From positions 1 to 5,380 of the forward strand of contig JAGGTW010000101.1 in the NCBI GenBank assembly GCA_021163585.1: DNA of 5,380 nucleotides. The letters are read 5' to 3'. The notes under the pieces are model-generated. The model searched no databases. It saw nothing but the letters and a program-made list of their open reading frames with translations, and had not been told where the DNA came from. The stretch comes from Desulfurococcales archaeon. GTDB lineage: Archaea > Thermoproteota > Thermoprotei_A > Sulfolobales > NBVN01. This document shows, one piece after another, positions 1 to 5,366 of this stretch (positions within the stretch are counted from its first letter, which is position 1; every line of letters starts with the position of its first letter). The position numbers and the translations under genes are program-made.

Positions 1-1
1 A

Positions 2-916
2 ATAGGTCTCGCAACATTAGTATGTGTTGCACTATTTTCGATAGTAGCACCCACTGAAAACTTGAGTTTTCTGGTACTTGGTTCACTGATTTTTGTTTTA
101 GTAATACACGCTACTCAGTGGATTCTAGCACCTAAAATTATTGAAGCAGCCTACAAGGTGAGACCAGCCAGTGAAGATTTTGCCTGGCTTAAAGAGGTAG
201 TTAGAAAAATCGCTGTGGATTCAGGCTTAAGCAAAATACCTAAAGCAATGGTTGCTGAAGTCAGCGTTCCCAACGCATTTGCCTATGGAAACATATTCTC
301 AGGTTACAGAGTAGCTGTCACTAAAGGCATGCTACTTAACTTCCCTAAGGACGAGATCGAGGCAGTTATCGCGCACGAAGTTGGCCACATAAAGCATAAG
401 GACGTAGAGATAATGATGATTGTGAGCGTTCTCCCTGCACTCCTGTTCTGGCTCGGTAGGACATTAATGCTCTTCGGGATGTTCAGGGGTAGCAGTAGGA
501 GGAATGAATCAGCGATAATACCGCTGATCGGTATAGGGTTGTTAGCTTTCAGCTTTGTATTTAACCTATTCATACTTTACTTAAGTAGACTGAGGGAGTA
601 CTACGCTGACTCACATGCTGCACTCACGGTCCCACAAGGTGCTAGGAAGCTTCAGAGAGCTCTAGCCAGGATCTTAGTCCTAAGCAGGCAACTGCGGTTT
701 AATAAAGCAGAGATTAAAGCACTGGGAAAGTTTAGGGCGCTACTGATAAATGACCCTGAGCTTGGGGTTGGTGCGTCAGCGTGGGCTGACATAGATAGGG
801 TAGTAGAGTACATAAAGTCGGCTAAGAAGCTGCTGCCGCTGGAGCTATTCTCGTCTCACCCAGATCCAGCTAAGAGGCTGAGGTTCCTAGATTCATTCTT
901 GAGAGGCAGCTCTTAG
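2..916 (+). CDS. htpX: HtpX-like membrane M48 zinc metalloprotease, 5'-truncated by window edge
   Basis: Membrane-bound zinc endopeptidase of family M48, which in the HtpX group degrades misfolded or damaged membrane proteins. The reading frame is open to the left edge: 20 further in-frame residues, a hydrophobic segment reading IGLATLVCVALFSIV and onward, precede the TTG at 62, so the true start is outside the window and probably not far away. A second hydrophobic segment (about 62-135) follows. The zinc site is HEVGH at 374-388 (two His ligands plus catalytic Glu), and the third ligand is the Glu of EYYAD at 596-610. Two hydrophobic segments, about 410-480 and 510-580, lie between these motifs, as in HtpX. 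The C-terminal HPDPAKRL near 857-880 is also typical of the family. All catalytic residues are present. HtpX versus another archaeal M48 paralogue cannot be settled from sequence alone. No U-rich terminator follows the stop codon. Confidence 0.93.
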   Translation: MGLATLVCVALFSIVAPTENLSFLVLGSLIFVLVIHATQWILAPKIIEAAYKVRPASEDFAWLKEVVRKIAVDSGLSKIPKAMVAEVSVPNAFAYGNIFSGYRVAVTKGMLLNFPKDEIEAVIAHEVGHIKHKDVEIMMIVSVLPALLFWLGRTLMLFGMFRGSSRRNESAIIPLIGIGLLAFSFVFNLFILYLSRLREYYADSHAALTVPQGARKLQRALARILVLSRQLRFNKAEIKALGKFRALLINDPELGVGASAWADIDRVVEYIKSAKKLLPLELFSSHPDPAKRLRFLDSFLRGSS

Positions 917-950
917 CGCTAACATTAGAATGTACCCTGGAAGCATAGAA

Positions 951-957
951 TTTTAAA
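951..957 (+). promoter_or_regulatory. TATA-like promoter element of the glyoxylate reductase gene
   Basis: TTTTAAA is preceded by a purine-rich stretch (AGCATAGAA) that could act as a BRE. Its centre is 37 bases before GTG 991, the same spacing seen at the other protein genes in the window. Transcription would start near 978-982 and give a leader of about 10 bases. The assignment is by pattern only. Confidence 0.5.
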
Positions 958-976
958 CCTACATTATTATTTATTT

Positions 977-982
977 AGGGTG
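977..982 (+). promoter_or_regulatory. Ribosome binding site deciding the gyaR start
   Basis: AGGGTG (GGTG core 979-982) lies 8 bases before GTG 991. The GTG at 982 overlaps this motif and would have no ribosome binding site of its own. This site is the main reason for preferring the 991 start. Confidence 0.5.
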
Positions 983-990
983 TGCTCTCT

Positions 991-2010
991 GTGACCTGCT
1001 CCAAGCCTAAAGTATTTATAACTAGAGAGTTATTCGATGAAGCTATTGAGAGAATTAAGAAGTACTACGATGTTGAAGTTTGGGACCGTTACACCCCTCC
1101 TCCTTATGAAGTCCTCAGAAGTAAGCTGAAGGAGGCGGATGCTGCCGCAACGCTCCTAACTGACAAGATAGACTGTAAGTTATTGGAGGAAGCTAAGAAC
1201 CTAAGGATAATTGCACAGTATGCTGTCGGGTATGACAATATTGATGTTGAGTGCGCTACTAAATTAGGTATTTACGTGACTAATACTCCCGGAGTTCTTA
1301 CTGAGGCTACAGCGGAGCTGGCGTGGACGCTAATACTGGCAACTGCTAGAAGGGTGGTTGAAGCCGATGTTTACGTAAGGTGGGGTGAGTGGTGGAGAAC
1401 TAAGACTGGCTGGCATCCCAAGATGATGCTGGGTACTCAGGTAACAGGTAAAACTCTAGGTATTGTGGGTATGGGTAGAATAGGTAGGAGGGTGGCTAAG
1501 ATAGCTAAGGGGTTTGACATGAAGATCCTGTATTATGATGTGGCTAGACTCCCTGAGGAGCTGGAGAAGGAACTCGGTGCGAAGTATGTCGACCTAGATA
1601 CGTTGCTTAGAGAGAGTGATATCGTGACCCTTCACGTACCTTTAACTAAGGAAACTTATCACTTAATTAATGAAGAGAGATTGAGGAAGATGAAGAAGGG
1701 AGCAATCCTAGTGAATACTTCTAGGGGCGCTGTAGTAGATACTAATGCCCTAATTAAGGCTCTGAGAGAGGGCTGGCTGGCAGGTGCTGGACTCGACGTA
1801 CACGAATCAGAACCCCTGCCTCCGAACCACTCAATAACAGCATTTAATAACGTCGTCCTAGCCCCACACATCGGGTCAGCTACTTACGAAACTAGGCTTG
1901 CTATGGCTATGCTGGTGGCGGACAATTTAATAGCATTTGCAGAGGGGAGGACACCACCTACTTTAGTTAATAAGGACGTAGTTAAGGTAAGGCCTCCAGG
2001 ATTTAAGTAG
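991..2010 (+). CDS. gyaR: Glyoxylate/hydroxypyruvate reductase (D-2-hydroxyacid dehydrogenase)
   Basis: Cytoplasmic NAD(P)H-dependent reductase converting glyoxylate to glycolate and probably hydroxypyruvate to D-glycerate. Numbered from GTG 991 (339 aa), it has the substrate-binding VGYDNID at 79-85, the Rossmann loop GMGRIG at 160-165 and the family triad Arg245 (NTSRGA), Glu274 (ESEP) and His293 (APH). From memory, this spacing matches Pyrococcus GyaR (R241/E270/H288), with one extra residue before the His. Its length and the EWW and TGWHP segment around 133-143 resemble the Aeropyrum enzyme. No ACT domain is present, which argues against classical 3-phosphoglycerate dehydrogenase. Asp183 sits at the end of the second Rossmann strand (ILYYD), a position that often selects NADH. 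An alternative start is GTG 982 (342 aa). The gene is monocistronic by its own promoter; the aminotransferase follows after 79 bases. Confidence 0.92.
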   Translation: MTCSKPKVFITRELFDEAIERIKKYYDVEVWDRYTPPPYEVLRSKLKEADAAATLLTDKIDCKLLEEAKNLRIIAQYAVGYDNIDVECATKLGIYVTNTPGVLTEATAELAWTLILATARRVVEADVYVRWGEWWRTKTGWHPKMMLGTQVTGKTLGIVGMGRIGRRVAKIAKGFDMKILYYDVARLPEELEKELGAKYVDLDTLLRESDIVTLHVPLTKETYHLINEERLRKMKKGAILVNTSRGAVVDTNALIKALREGWLAGAGLDVHESEPLPPNHSITAFNNVVLAPHIGSATYETRLAMAMLVADNLIAFAEGRTPPTLVNKDVVKVRPPGFK

Positions 2011-2049
2011 CTTAACGTGGTTTAATGACTAATACACATCAAAAATATT

Positions 2050-2057
2050 TTTATTAA
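2050..2057 (+). promoter_or_regulatory. TATA-like promoter element of the aminotransferase gene
   Basis: TTTATTAA lies in an A/T-only stretch (2041-2061) that begins with five A residues, a plausible BRE. Its centre is about 36.5 bases before ATG 2090. The T-run inside the same stretch (2048-2052) could also end gyaR transcription. Pattern evidence only. Confidence 0.5.
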
Positions 2058-2074
2058 TTATTGATAGTTTCTAT

Positions 2075-2080
2075 AGGTGG
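2075..2080 (+). promoter_or_regulatory. Ribosome binding site of the aminotransferase
   Basis: AGGTGG, a strong match to the archaeal anti-Shine-Dalgarno, lies 9 bases before ATG 2090 and confirms that start. Confidence 0.65.
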
Positions 2081-2089
2081 ACACCCTAT

Positions 2090-3313
2090 ATGTCATCTCC
2101 AACACTGAATTACAAGTCAATCATACCTAATCTACTCGGAGAGCAAGCATTTGTGTATATTGCTAAGGCTAGGGAGCTTGCACGTAAGGGTGCTAAGGTA
2201 ATTAGCTTTGGTGTTGGTCAGCCTGACATACCAACATTCGATCATATAATTGATGTTGCCAAGAAAGCCCTCGACGATAAATTCACTGGCTATACGGAAA
2301 CCGCAGGAATTCCTGAGCTAAGGGAGGCGATAGCTGACTACTTAAACAGCAGGTACAGTGCTGATGTGAAGCCTAATGAGGTAATAGTAACGCCGGGAGG
2401 TAAGGGGGCTATCTTCTTGGCAGTGTCAGCATACGTAAGTCCAGGGGATGAAGTAATTATTCCTGAGCCCTCATATCCTGCGTACCCCGAAGTCACTAAA
2501 TTCATTGGAGCTAAGCCAGTGTTCGTCCCACTTAAGTGGCTTGGATCGGATGGTGGCTTTGCACTGGATATAGAGTTAATTAGGAGGTCGATATCGCCAA
2601 GGACAAAGCTAATAGTAATTAATAATCCTCAGAATCCGACTGGTGCTCTCTTCCCACCGAAACAGATCGATGAAATCATGGAGATTGCCAGAGAACACAA
2701 AATACCTGTTCTTGTAGATGAAATATATGACAACTTCGTATACGATAATTCACCGTTTAAGTCATTCATATCTTATTCAGACTGGCGTGACTACGTCCTC
2801 TACGTTAATGGCTTCTCTAAGACATTCTCTATGACAGGGTGGAGGCTCGGCTACTTAGTAATTAGGAAGGAGGTCGCTGAGAAACTTACTAGGCTAGCTG
2901 TTAACATATGGTCGTGCACAGTCTCGTTCGCACAAAAGGCCGCTGTTGCCGCAATGAAGGGCGACTGGGGCCCTGTTAAGGAAATGATTAAGATCTTTGA
3001 GAAGAGGAGGGACCTAATAGTTAGTAAGCTGAGGGAGGTCCCAGGATTTGAGGTTTGGGCTAGTAAAGGAGCCTTCTACGTATTCCCACGCATTAAGAAA
3101 GTCCTTGAAGAAACAGGCTTAAGTGTTGAGGAATTCGTTGAGCAAATACTGTATAACAAGTACGTGGTCACACTTCCGGGTACTGCATTCCCAGATAAGG
3201 CAGGTAAGGAGTTTATAAGACTCAGCTTCGCTACAAGCTTTGAGGCTATAGAAGAAGGTATTAGCAGGTTAAAAGAAGGTGTCGAGGAGCTCCTCAGCAA
3301 GTCAGGAAGGTAG
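2090..3313 (+). CDS. Class I/II PLP-dependent aminotransferase, AspC-like
   Basis: Fold-type I aminotransferase of 407 aa, the usual length for the aspartate aminotransferase family; it moves an amino group between an amino acid and a 2-oxoacid in the cytoplasm. The PLP-binding set is complete: Asn182 in NNPQNPTG (178-185), Asp210 and Tyr213 in VDEIYDNF, the Schiff-base Lys244 in GFSKTFSMTGWRLGY and Arg252 for the phosphate. Arg377 (FIRLSFA) is the expected substrate alpha-carboxylate ligand. The GVGQPD near 41-46 is typical of archaeal members. The substrate cannot be read from these motifs: aspartate, alanine, aromatic amino acids or glyoxylate as acceptor are all possible, so no symbol is given. 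It lies 79 bases after gyaR with its own promoter, which suggests, but does not prove, a shared glyoxylate, hydroxypyruvate or serine role. Start supported by AGGTGG. Confidence 0.93.
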   Translation: MSSPTLNYKSIIPNLLGEQAFVYIAKARELARKGAKVISFGVGQPDIPTFDHIIDVAKKALDDKFTGYTETAGIPELREAIADYLNSRYSADVKPNEVIVTPGGKGAIFLAVSAYVSPGDEVIIPEPSYPAYPEVTKFIGAKPVFVPLKWLGSDGGFALDIELIRRSISPRTKLIVINNPQNPTGALFPPKQIDEIMEIAREHKIPVLVDEIYDNFVYDNSPFKSFISYSDWRDYVLYVNGFSKTFSMTGWRLGYLVIRKEVAEKLTRLAVNIWSCTVSFAQKAAVAAMKGDWGPVKEMIKIFEKRRDLIVSKLREVPGFEVWASKGAFYVFPRIKKVLEETGLSVEEFVEQILYNKYVVTLPGTAFPDKAGKEFIRLSFATSFEAIEEGISRLKEGVEELLSKSGR

Positions 3314-3358
3314 CGATAGTATAAAATAATGATAAACAATATAATGGAGTAAGGAACG

Positions 3359-3367
3359 TTTTTCTCT
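3359..3367 (+). terminator. Putative T-rich terminator of the aminotransferase
   Basis: TTTTTCTCT occurs 46 bases after the stop codon, the kind of pyrimidine run at which archaeal RNA polymerase stops without needing a hairpin. A small hairpin follows immediately (AACTC/GAGTT, about 3376-3388). Confidence 0.35.
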
Positions 3368-3427
3368 GCTAAGGCAACTCTCTGAGTTAGCCTCAAATAA
3401 GTTAATTTTCTTAGTACCAGCATAGCT

Positions 3428-3481
3428 CGGGGATGAAGAAAGCTGTCGCTGATGATTCATCAGATGATTAAAGAATCCCCG
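3428..3481. other. Nested perfect inverted repeats in the convergent intergenic region
   Basis: An outer repeat, CGGGGAT at 3428-3434 and ATCCCCG at 3475-3481, encloses the 15-base perfect palindrome CTGATGATTCATCAG at 3449-3463. As RNA this would be a 7-bp closing stem around a 6-bp hairpin. On the + strand a TATA-like AAATAAGTTAA (3395-3405) stands about 26 bases upstream of the stem, and a T-rich stretch (ATTATTTT, 3489-3496) follows it, so a short independent transcript is possible. Equally, it may be a protein-binding site or part of a bidirectional terminator between the aminotransferase and the RHH gene. The rest of 3314-3521 shows no credible gene. Confidence 0.4.
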
Positions 3482-3521
3482 TCGGACCATTATTTTAAGT
3501 TAAAACGTGTATGTAATGTCA

Positions 3522-3698
3522 TTACGTGAGCACTATTTTCCTTATCCTGTACCTTATTGGCGGTAGTCTGGCATTCCCTCTTATGTATTCCTTAATTGCT
3601 TTCCTTATAACATCAGATCTGGTGAGCCCTGACCGTGCTGCGAATCGATCTAATTCCTCAAGCTCCTCATCTCTAATCTTGAATGTCACAACACGCAT
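3522..3698 (-). CDS. Small ribbon-helix-helix (CopG/Arc-type) DNA-binding protein, 58 aa
   Basis: A short gene easily missed by length cut-offs. The protein begins MRVVTFKIRDEELEELD, a beta-strand (residues 2-8) that would lie in the DNA major groove, followed by helix A (about 10-22), the turn SGLTRSD (23-29) and helix B (DVIRKAIKEYIR, 29-40). This is the classic RHH pattern, a dimeric transcription regulator fold. A basic tail rich in Arg (residues 41-58) follows. The start is supported by GGTGAG just upstream (3707-3702) and a TATA-like box at 3731-3738. No toxin gene follows it, so a stand-alone regulator is more likely than an antitoxin. Its target is unknown; its position between a structured intergenic element and a tRNA gives no functional clue. 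Any open frame on the opposite strand here is only its antisense. Confidence 0.85.
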   Translation of the reverse strand: MRVVTFKIRDEELEELDRFAARSGLTRSDVIRKAIKEYIRGNARLPPIRYRIRKIVLT

Positions 3699-3701
3699 AA
3701 T

Positions 3702-3707
3702 CTCACC
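3702..3707 (-). promoter_or_regulatory. Ribosome binding site of the 58-aa RHH gene
   Basis: Read on the - strand, GGTGAG ends 3 bases before the ATG at 3698 (the GGTG core is 5 bases away). It supports this short frame as a real gene. Confidence 0.6.
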
Positions 3708-3730
3708 ACTTAAAGGCTCTGCTCAAGTCT

Positions 3731-3738
3731 ATACTTAA
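3731..3738 (-). promoter_or_regulatory. TATA-like promoter element of the 58-aa RHH gene
   Basis: TTAAGTAT on the - strand, centred 36.5 bases before the ATG at 3698, fits the spacing of the other promoters in the window. Confidence 0.45.
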
Positions 3739-3829
3739 GCTGATCTGTAACAACATTACATAGTGAGGGTCATGAGTGAAAGTAACACTATTTCCACCTA
3801 TGCAATTCAAGTGTAAATGAAAGTATTTT

Positions 3830-3927
3830 TGGTGGGGCCGCGGGGATTTGAACCCCGGACCACGGGGACTTCCGCCGTGTGAGAGTGGACCCGAACCCCG
3901 CATTCTCCCAAGCTAAACTACGGCCCC
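3830..3927 (-). tRNA. tRNA-Pro (anticodon CGG) with a 21-nt intron and encoded CCA end
   Basis: Decodes the proline codon CCG. On the - strand the acceptor stem GGGGCCG (3927-3921) pairs perfectly with CGGCCCC (3840-3834), followed by discriminator A (3833) and an encoded CCA (3832-3830). The D arm contains GTTT, a loop with GGG, and GAAT. The T arm is CGGGG-TTCAAAT-CCCCG. The anticodon stem CGGGG/CCCCG is interrupted by extra sequence; removing 21 bases leaves the standard 7-base loop TTCGGGT with anticodon CGG at 3893-3891. The mature RNA is 74 bases before CCA. The CDS stop of the GTPase lies 29 bases upstream. Isotype confidence is high because stem pairing, loop length and splice geometry all agree. 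Confidence 0.95.
3869..3889 (-). other. Archaeal tRNA intron at position 37/38 (bulge-helix-bulge)
   Basis: The intron starts after G37 and ends before T38. Loop bases TTCG (positions 32-35) pair with intron bases CGGA near its 3' end, one pair being U-G, giving a 4-bp helix. It is flanked by 3-base bulges GGT and AGT, cut after their second base (GG|T and AG|T). This is the geometry recognised by the archaeal tRNA splicing endonuclease. The inner stem beyond the first bulge is weak (CC/GG only), so the motif is a relaxed form. Confidence 0.85.
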
Positions 3928-3943
3928 TACCGCCAGAGAATCA

Positions 3944-3963
3944 TTATTTAAGGGCTTATAATA
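3944..3963 (-). promoter_or_regulatory. Candidate tRNA-Pro promoter, abutting the GTPase stop codon
   Basis: Two TATA-like stretches are present on the - strand: TTAAATAA (3951-3944) and TATTATAA (3963-3956). The second is centred about 33 bases before the tRNA 5' end, which would leave a leader of about 7 bases for RNase P, and it overlaps the stop codon of the GTPase gene. Which one is used cannot be told. Confidence 0.4.
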
Positions 3964-4936
3964 TTTTAAGTAATTCAGCAAGCTTACTAGTGATTTTCTT
4001 TGCGGCCGATACGGTACTTAATTTACCTGCTAGGGCTTCCTCGTATAGCAATCTTAGCTCGGAGTTCCTGCCTGATTCCAGCACTTCTTTAATAACCTCC
4101 TTTAATCTTAGATTTAGAAGAAGCTCCAGTTCTAACTTCCTTCGCTCTCTCCTCTTAATGGTCTGTAGCCCGCTCTTTCTTATGAATGCATTCCTCCTGT
4201 ATAGGGTACTGACTAATTCAGCCATTCCTGTACTGTATAGTGCTGACACTTTAACTACTTCAGGTTTCCAACCATTTCTATTCAGGTCTCTTACTGCGAA
4301 AAGCACTTGATTATATGTTACTTCAGCCTCTGGTTTATCTGCCTTATTCACTACGTAAATGTCCCCTATCTCCATGAGGCCTGCCTTAATAGCTTGGATC
4401 TCATCACCTGCACCAGGCATCAATGTAACTATTACTGTGTCGACGGCCCGCATTATGTTTACACTGTACTGACCGGCACCAGGTGTTTCGACTATTATGT
4501 AATCATACCCGGCACCCTCTAGTAGTTCAATAACTAGCAGAGCCTTCCAAGGAAGAGCTTCCTCAGTACTTGTGCTCATACTACGCACAAAGACATTCTC
4601 AGAAGTCAGCCCATCCATCCTCACTCTATCTCCCAACACTGCTCCACCACTTAATGGCGAGGAAGGGTCAATAGCAAGTATAGCCACGCGGTAATTCCTG
4701 CCACTCACAGCCTTAGCGAGACCCGCTATAAGTGTCGACTTTCCAACTCCTGCAGAGCCTGTAACACCAACTACATGTGCTTTTGGCTCGAGCACCCATA
4801 TAGAATCCAGAACATCAGATATTGAGTCAGGGTCGCTTTCTAATTTTGTAATAAGCTTAGATAACTTCCTTTTATCCTTGGCTAGTACTTCGCGGTCATC
4901 TGAAATCTCATTTAAATAACTGGATGGCTTACTCAT
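3956..4936 (-). CDS. MeaB/ArgK-type P-loop GTPase with diverged switch motifs
   Basis: SIMIBI/G3E-class GTPase of 326 aa. Family members (MeaB, ArgK, YgfD) bind B12-dependent acyl-CoA mutases such as methylmalonyl-CoA mutase and use GTP to gate cofactor loading or protect the enzyme. Visible motifs: Walker A GSAGVGKS (60-67), the family signature IDPSSPLSGGAVLGDRVRM (89-107), ETPGAGQ (150-156), GDEIQAIKAG (177-186), NKAD (197-200, guanine specificity) and VSAL (230-233). Two departures from my memory of the family: the usual RG-x-LGGL stretch after the RSM motif is replaced by STSTEEALPW (121-130), and the usual ETVGVGQSE reads ETPGAGQYS. A long charged helical C-terminus (from about 258) may be the dimerisation arm. 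No mutase or B12 gene is in the window, so the partner is unknown. The start has a TATA-like box and only a weak GGTAA ribosome site. Confidence 0.9.
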   Translation of the reverse strand: MSKPSSYLNEISDDREVLAKDKRKLSKLITKLESDPDSISDVLDSIWVLEPKAHVVGVTGSAGVGKSTLIAGLAKAVSGRNYRVAILAIDPSSPLSGGAVLGDRVRMDGLTSENVFVRSMSTSTEEALPWKALLVIELLEGAGYDYIIVETPGAGQYSVNIMRAVDTVIVTLMPGAGDEIQAIKAGLMEIGDIYVVNKADKPEAEVTYNQVLFAVRDLNRNGWKPEVVKVSALYSTGMAELVSTLYRRNAFIRKSGLQTIKRRERRKLELELLLNLRLKEVIKEVLESGRNSELRLLYEEALAGKLSTVSAAKKITSKLAELLKIL

Positions 4937-4969
4937 CTACTTTACCAGCAGAATATCTAATAATCGCAG

Positions 4970-4977
4970 TTAAATAA
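4970..4977 (-). promoter_or_regulatory. TATA-like promoter element of the GTPase gene
   Basis: TTATTTAA on the - strand, centred 37.5 bases before the ATG at 4936. A GGTAA (4946-4942) precedes the start by 5 bases and is a poor ribosome site. The 139-base gap to the upstream RHH gene contains nothing else I can identify. Confidence 0.45.
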
Positions 4978-5043
4978 TGTTATCTAGGTAAAACTTAGCA
5001 GACAACTTGAGTACATACATTATTAAGTAATGCTATTAAGCTA

Positions 5044-5075
5044 GAGAAGAAGTAAGAGCTACAGGCACGGAAAAA
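5044..5075 (-). terminator. Putative pyrimidine-rich terminator of the 83-aa RHH gene
   Basis: On the - strand TTTTT follows the TGA stop directly (5075-5071), and a second pyrimidine run CTCTTACTTCTTCTCT lies at about 5059-5044. Both suit intrinsic archaeal termination and would separate this gene from the GTPase downstream. Confidence 0.35.
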
Positions 5076-5327
5076 TCACACGTAAACTATAGTTGATGGA
5101 ACCTTTATTAACTCATCACTACTTGACTCATTCATTTCAGTAACTAATTCGTCACGGTGTGCCCTCAGATAAGTAATTAAGAGTTCCTCAACCGCTTCCC
5201 TAATATAATCGCTCTTGGACTGATACCCTAACTCCTTCGTAGCTTTCTCTAGGATTTCACTTAAGTCCCTACTTACTCTTAACGTGATAGTCTTTGTTTT
5301 TCTAGCATTAAGCTCAACGATAAACAT
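5076..5327 (-). CDS. Ribbon-helix-helix (CopG/Arc-type) DNA-binding protein, 83 aa
   Basis: Predicted dimeric transcription regulator. After a short N-terminal extension comes the beta-strand TKTITLRV (11-18), then helix A (DLSEILEKATKELG, 21-34), the turn YQSKSD (35-40) and helix B (DYIREAVEELLITYLRA, 40-56). The pattern of hydrophobic residues and the G-x-x-S-x-S-D turn are typical of RHH repressors and VapB/NikR-like N-domains. The C-terminal 25 residues are acidic, then hydrophobic (VPSTIVYV), without a recognisable metal or ligand domain. In antitoxins such a tail binds the toxin, but no toxin gene is visible on either side within the window; the region upstream lies outside. Start ATG 5327 is supported by GGTG (5336-5333) and a TATA-like box. 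Target genes are unknown; autoregulation is common for the family. Confidence 0.88.
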   Translation of the reverse strand: MFIVELNARKTKTITLRVSRDLSEILEKATKELGYQSKSDYIREAVEELLITYLRAHRDELVTEMNESSSDELIKVPSTIVYV

Positions 5328-5332
5328 CGAAA

Positions 5333-5336
5333 CACC
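5333..5336 (-). promoter_or_regulatory. Ribosome binding site of the 83-aa RHH gene
   Basis: GGTG on the - strand, 5 bases before the ATG at 5327; it fixes the start. Confidence 0.5.
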
Positions 5337-5358
5337 ATAATTATTCCGAGCCGAAAGT

Positions 5359-5366
5359 AATTAAAG
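5359..5366 (-). promoter_or_regulatory. TATA-like promoter element of the 83-aa RHH gene
   Basis: TTTAATTA on the - strand, centred 35.5 bases before the ATG at 5327, in line with the other promoters here. Confidence 0.45.

Noticed and set aside
3428..3481. C/D box guide RNA
   Set aside because: A GGGATGA-like C box and a CTGA followed 12 bases later are present, but there is no D box near the 3' end, and the supposed C box is largely consumed by the closing stem.
3302..3490. 62-codon frame on the - strand
   Set aside because: It overlaps the aminotransferase 3' end, has no ribosome site, begins directly at an A/T-rich element, and its residues look like no known family.
3526..3738. 70-codon frame on the + strand with a hydrophobic start
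   Set aside because: It is the antisense of the 58-residue RHH gene, whose codons, ribosome site and fold are convincing.
3772..3816. 14-codon frame on the + strand preceded by GAGGG
   Set aside because: Too short, no promoter with the spacing seen elsewhere, and no downstream gene on that strand that a leader peptide could serve.
3830..3860. tRNA 3' end as an integration (att) site
   Set aside because: No second copy of the tRNA 3' end, no integrase and no mobile-element genes are in the window; the short CGGGGAT match at 3428 is chance-level.
3879..4310. 143-codon frame on the + strand
   Set aside because: It runs antisense through the tRNA and the conserved GTPase; its Ser/Leu-rich composition is a typical shadow.
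5076..5327. RHH protein as antitoxin of a toxin-antitoxin pair
   Set aside because: No small toxin-like gene lies downstream or adjacent within the window; the next gene on that strand is the GTPase, 139 bases away with its own promoter.
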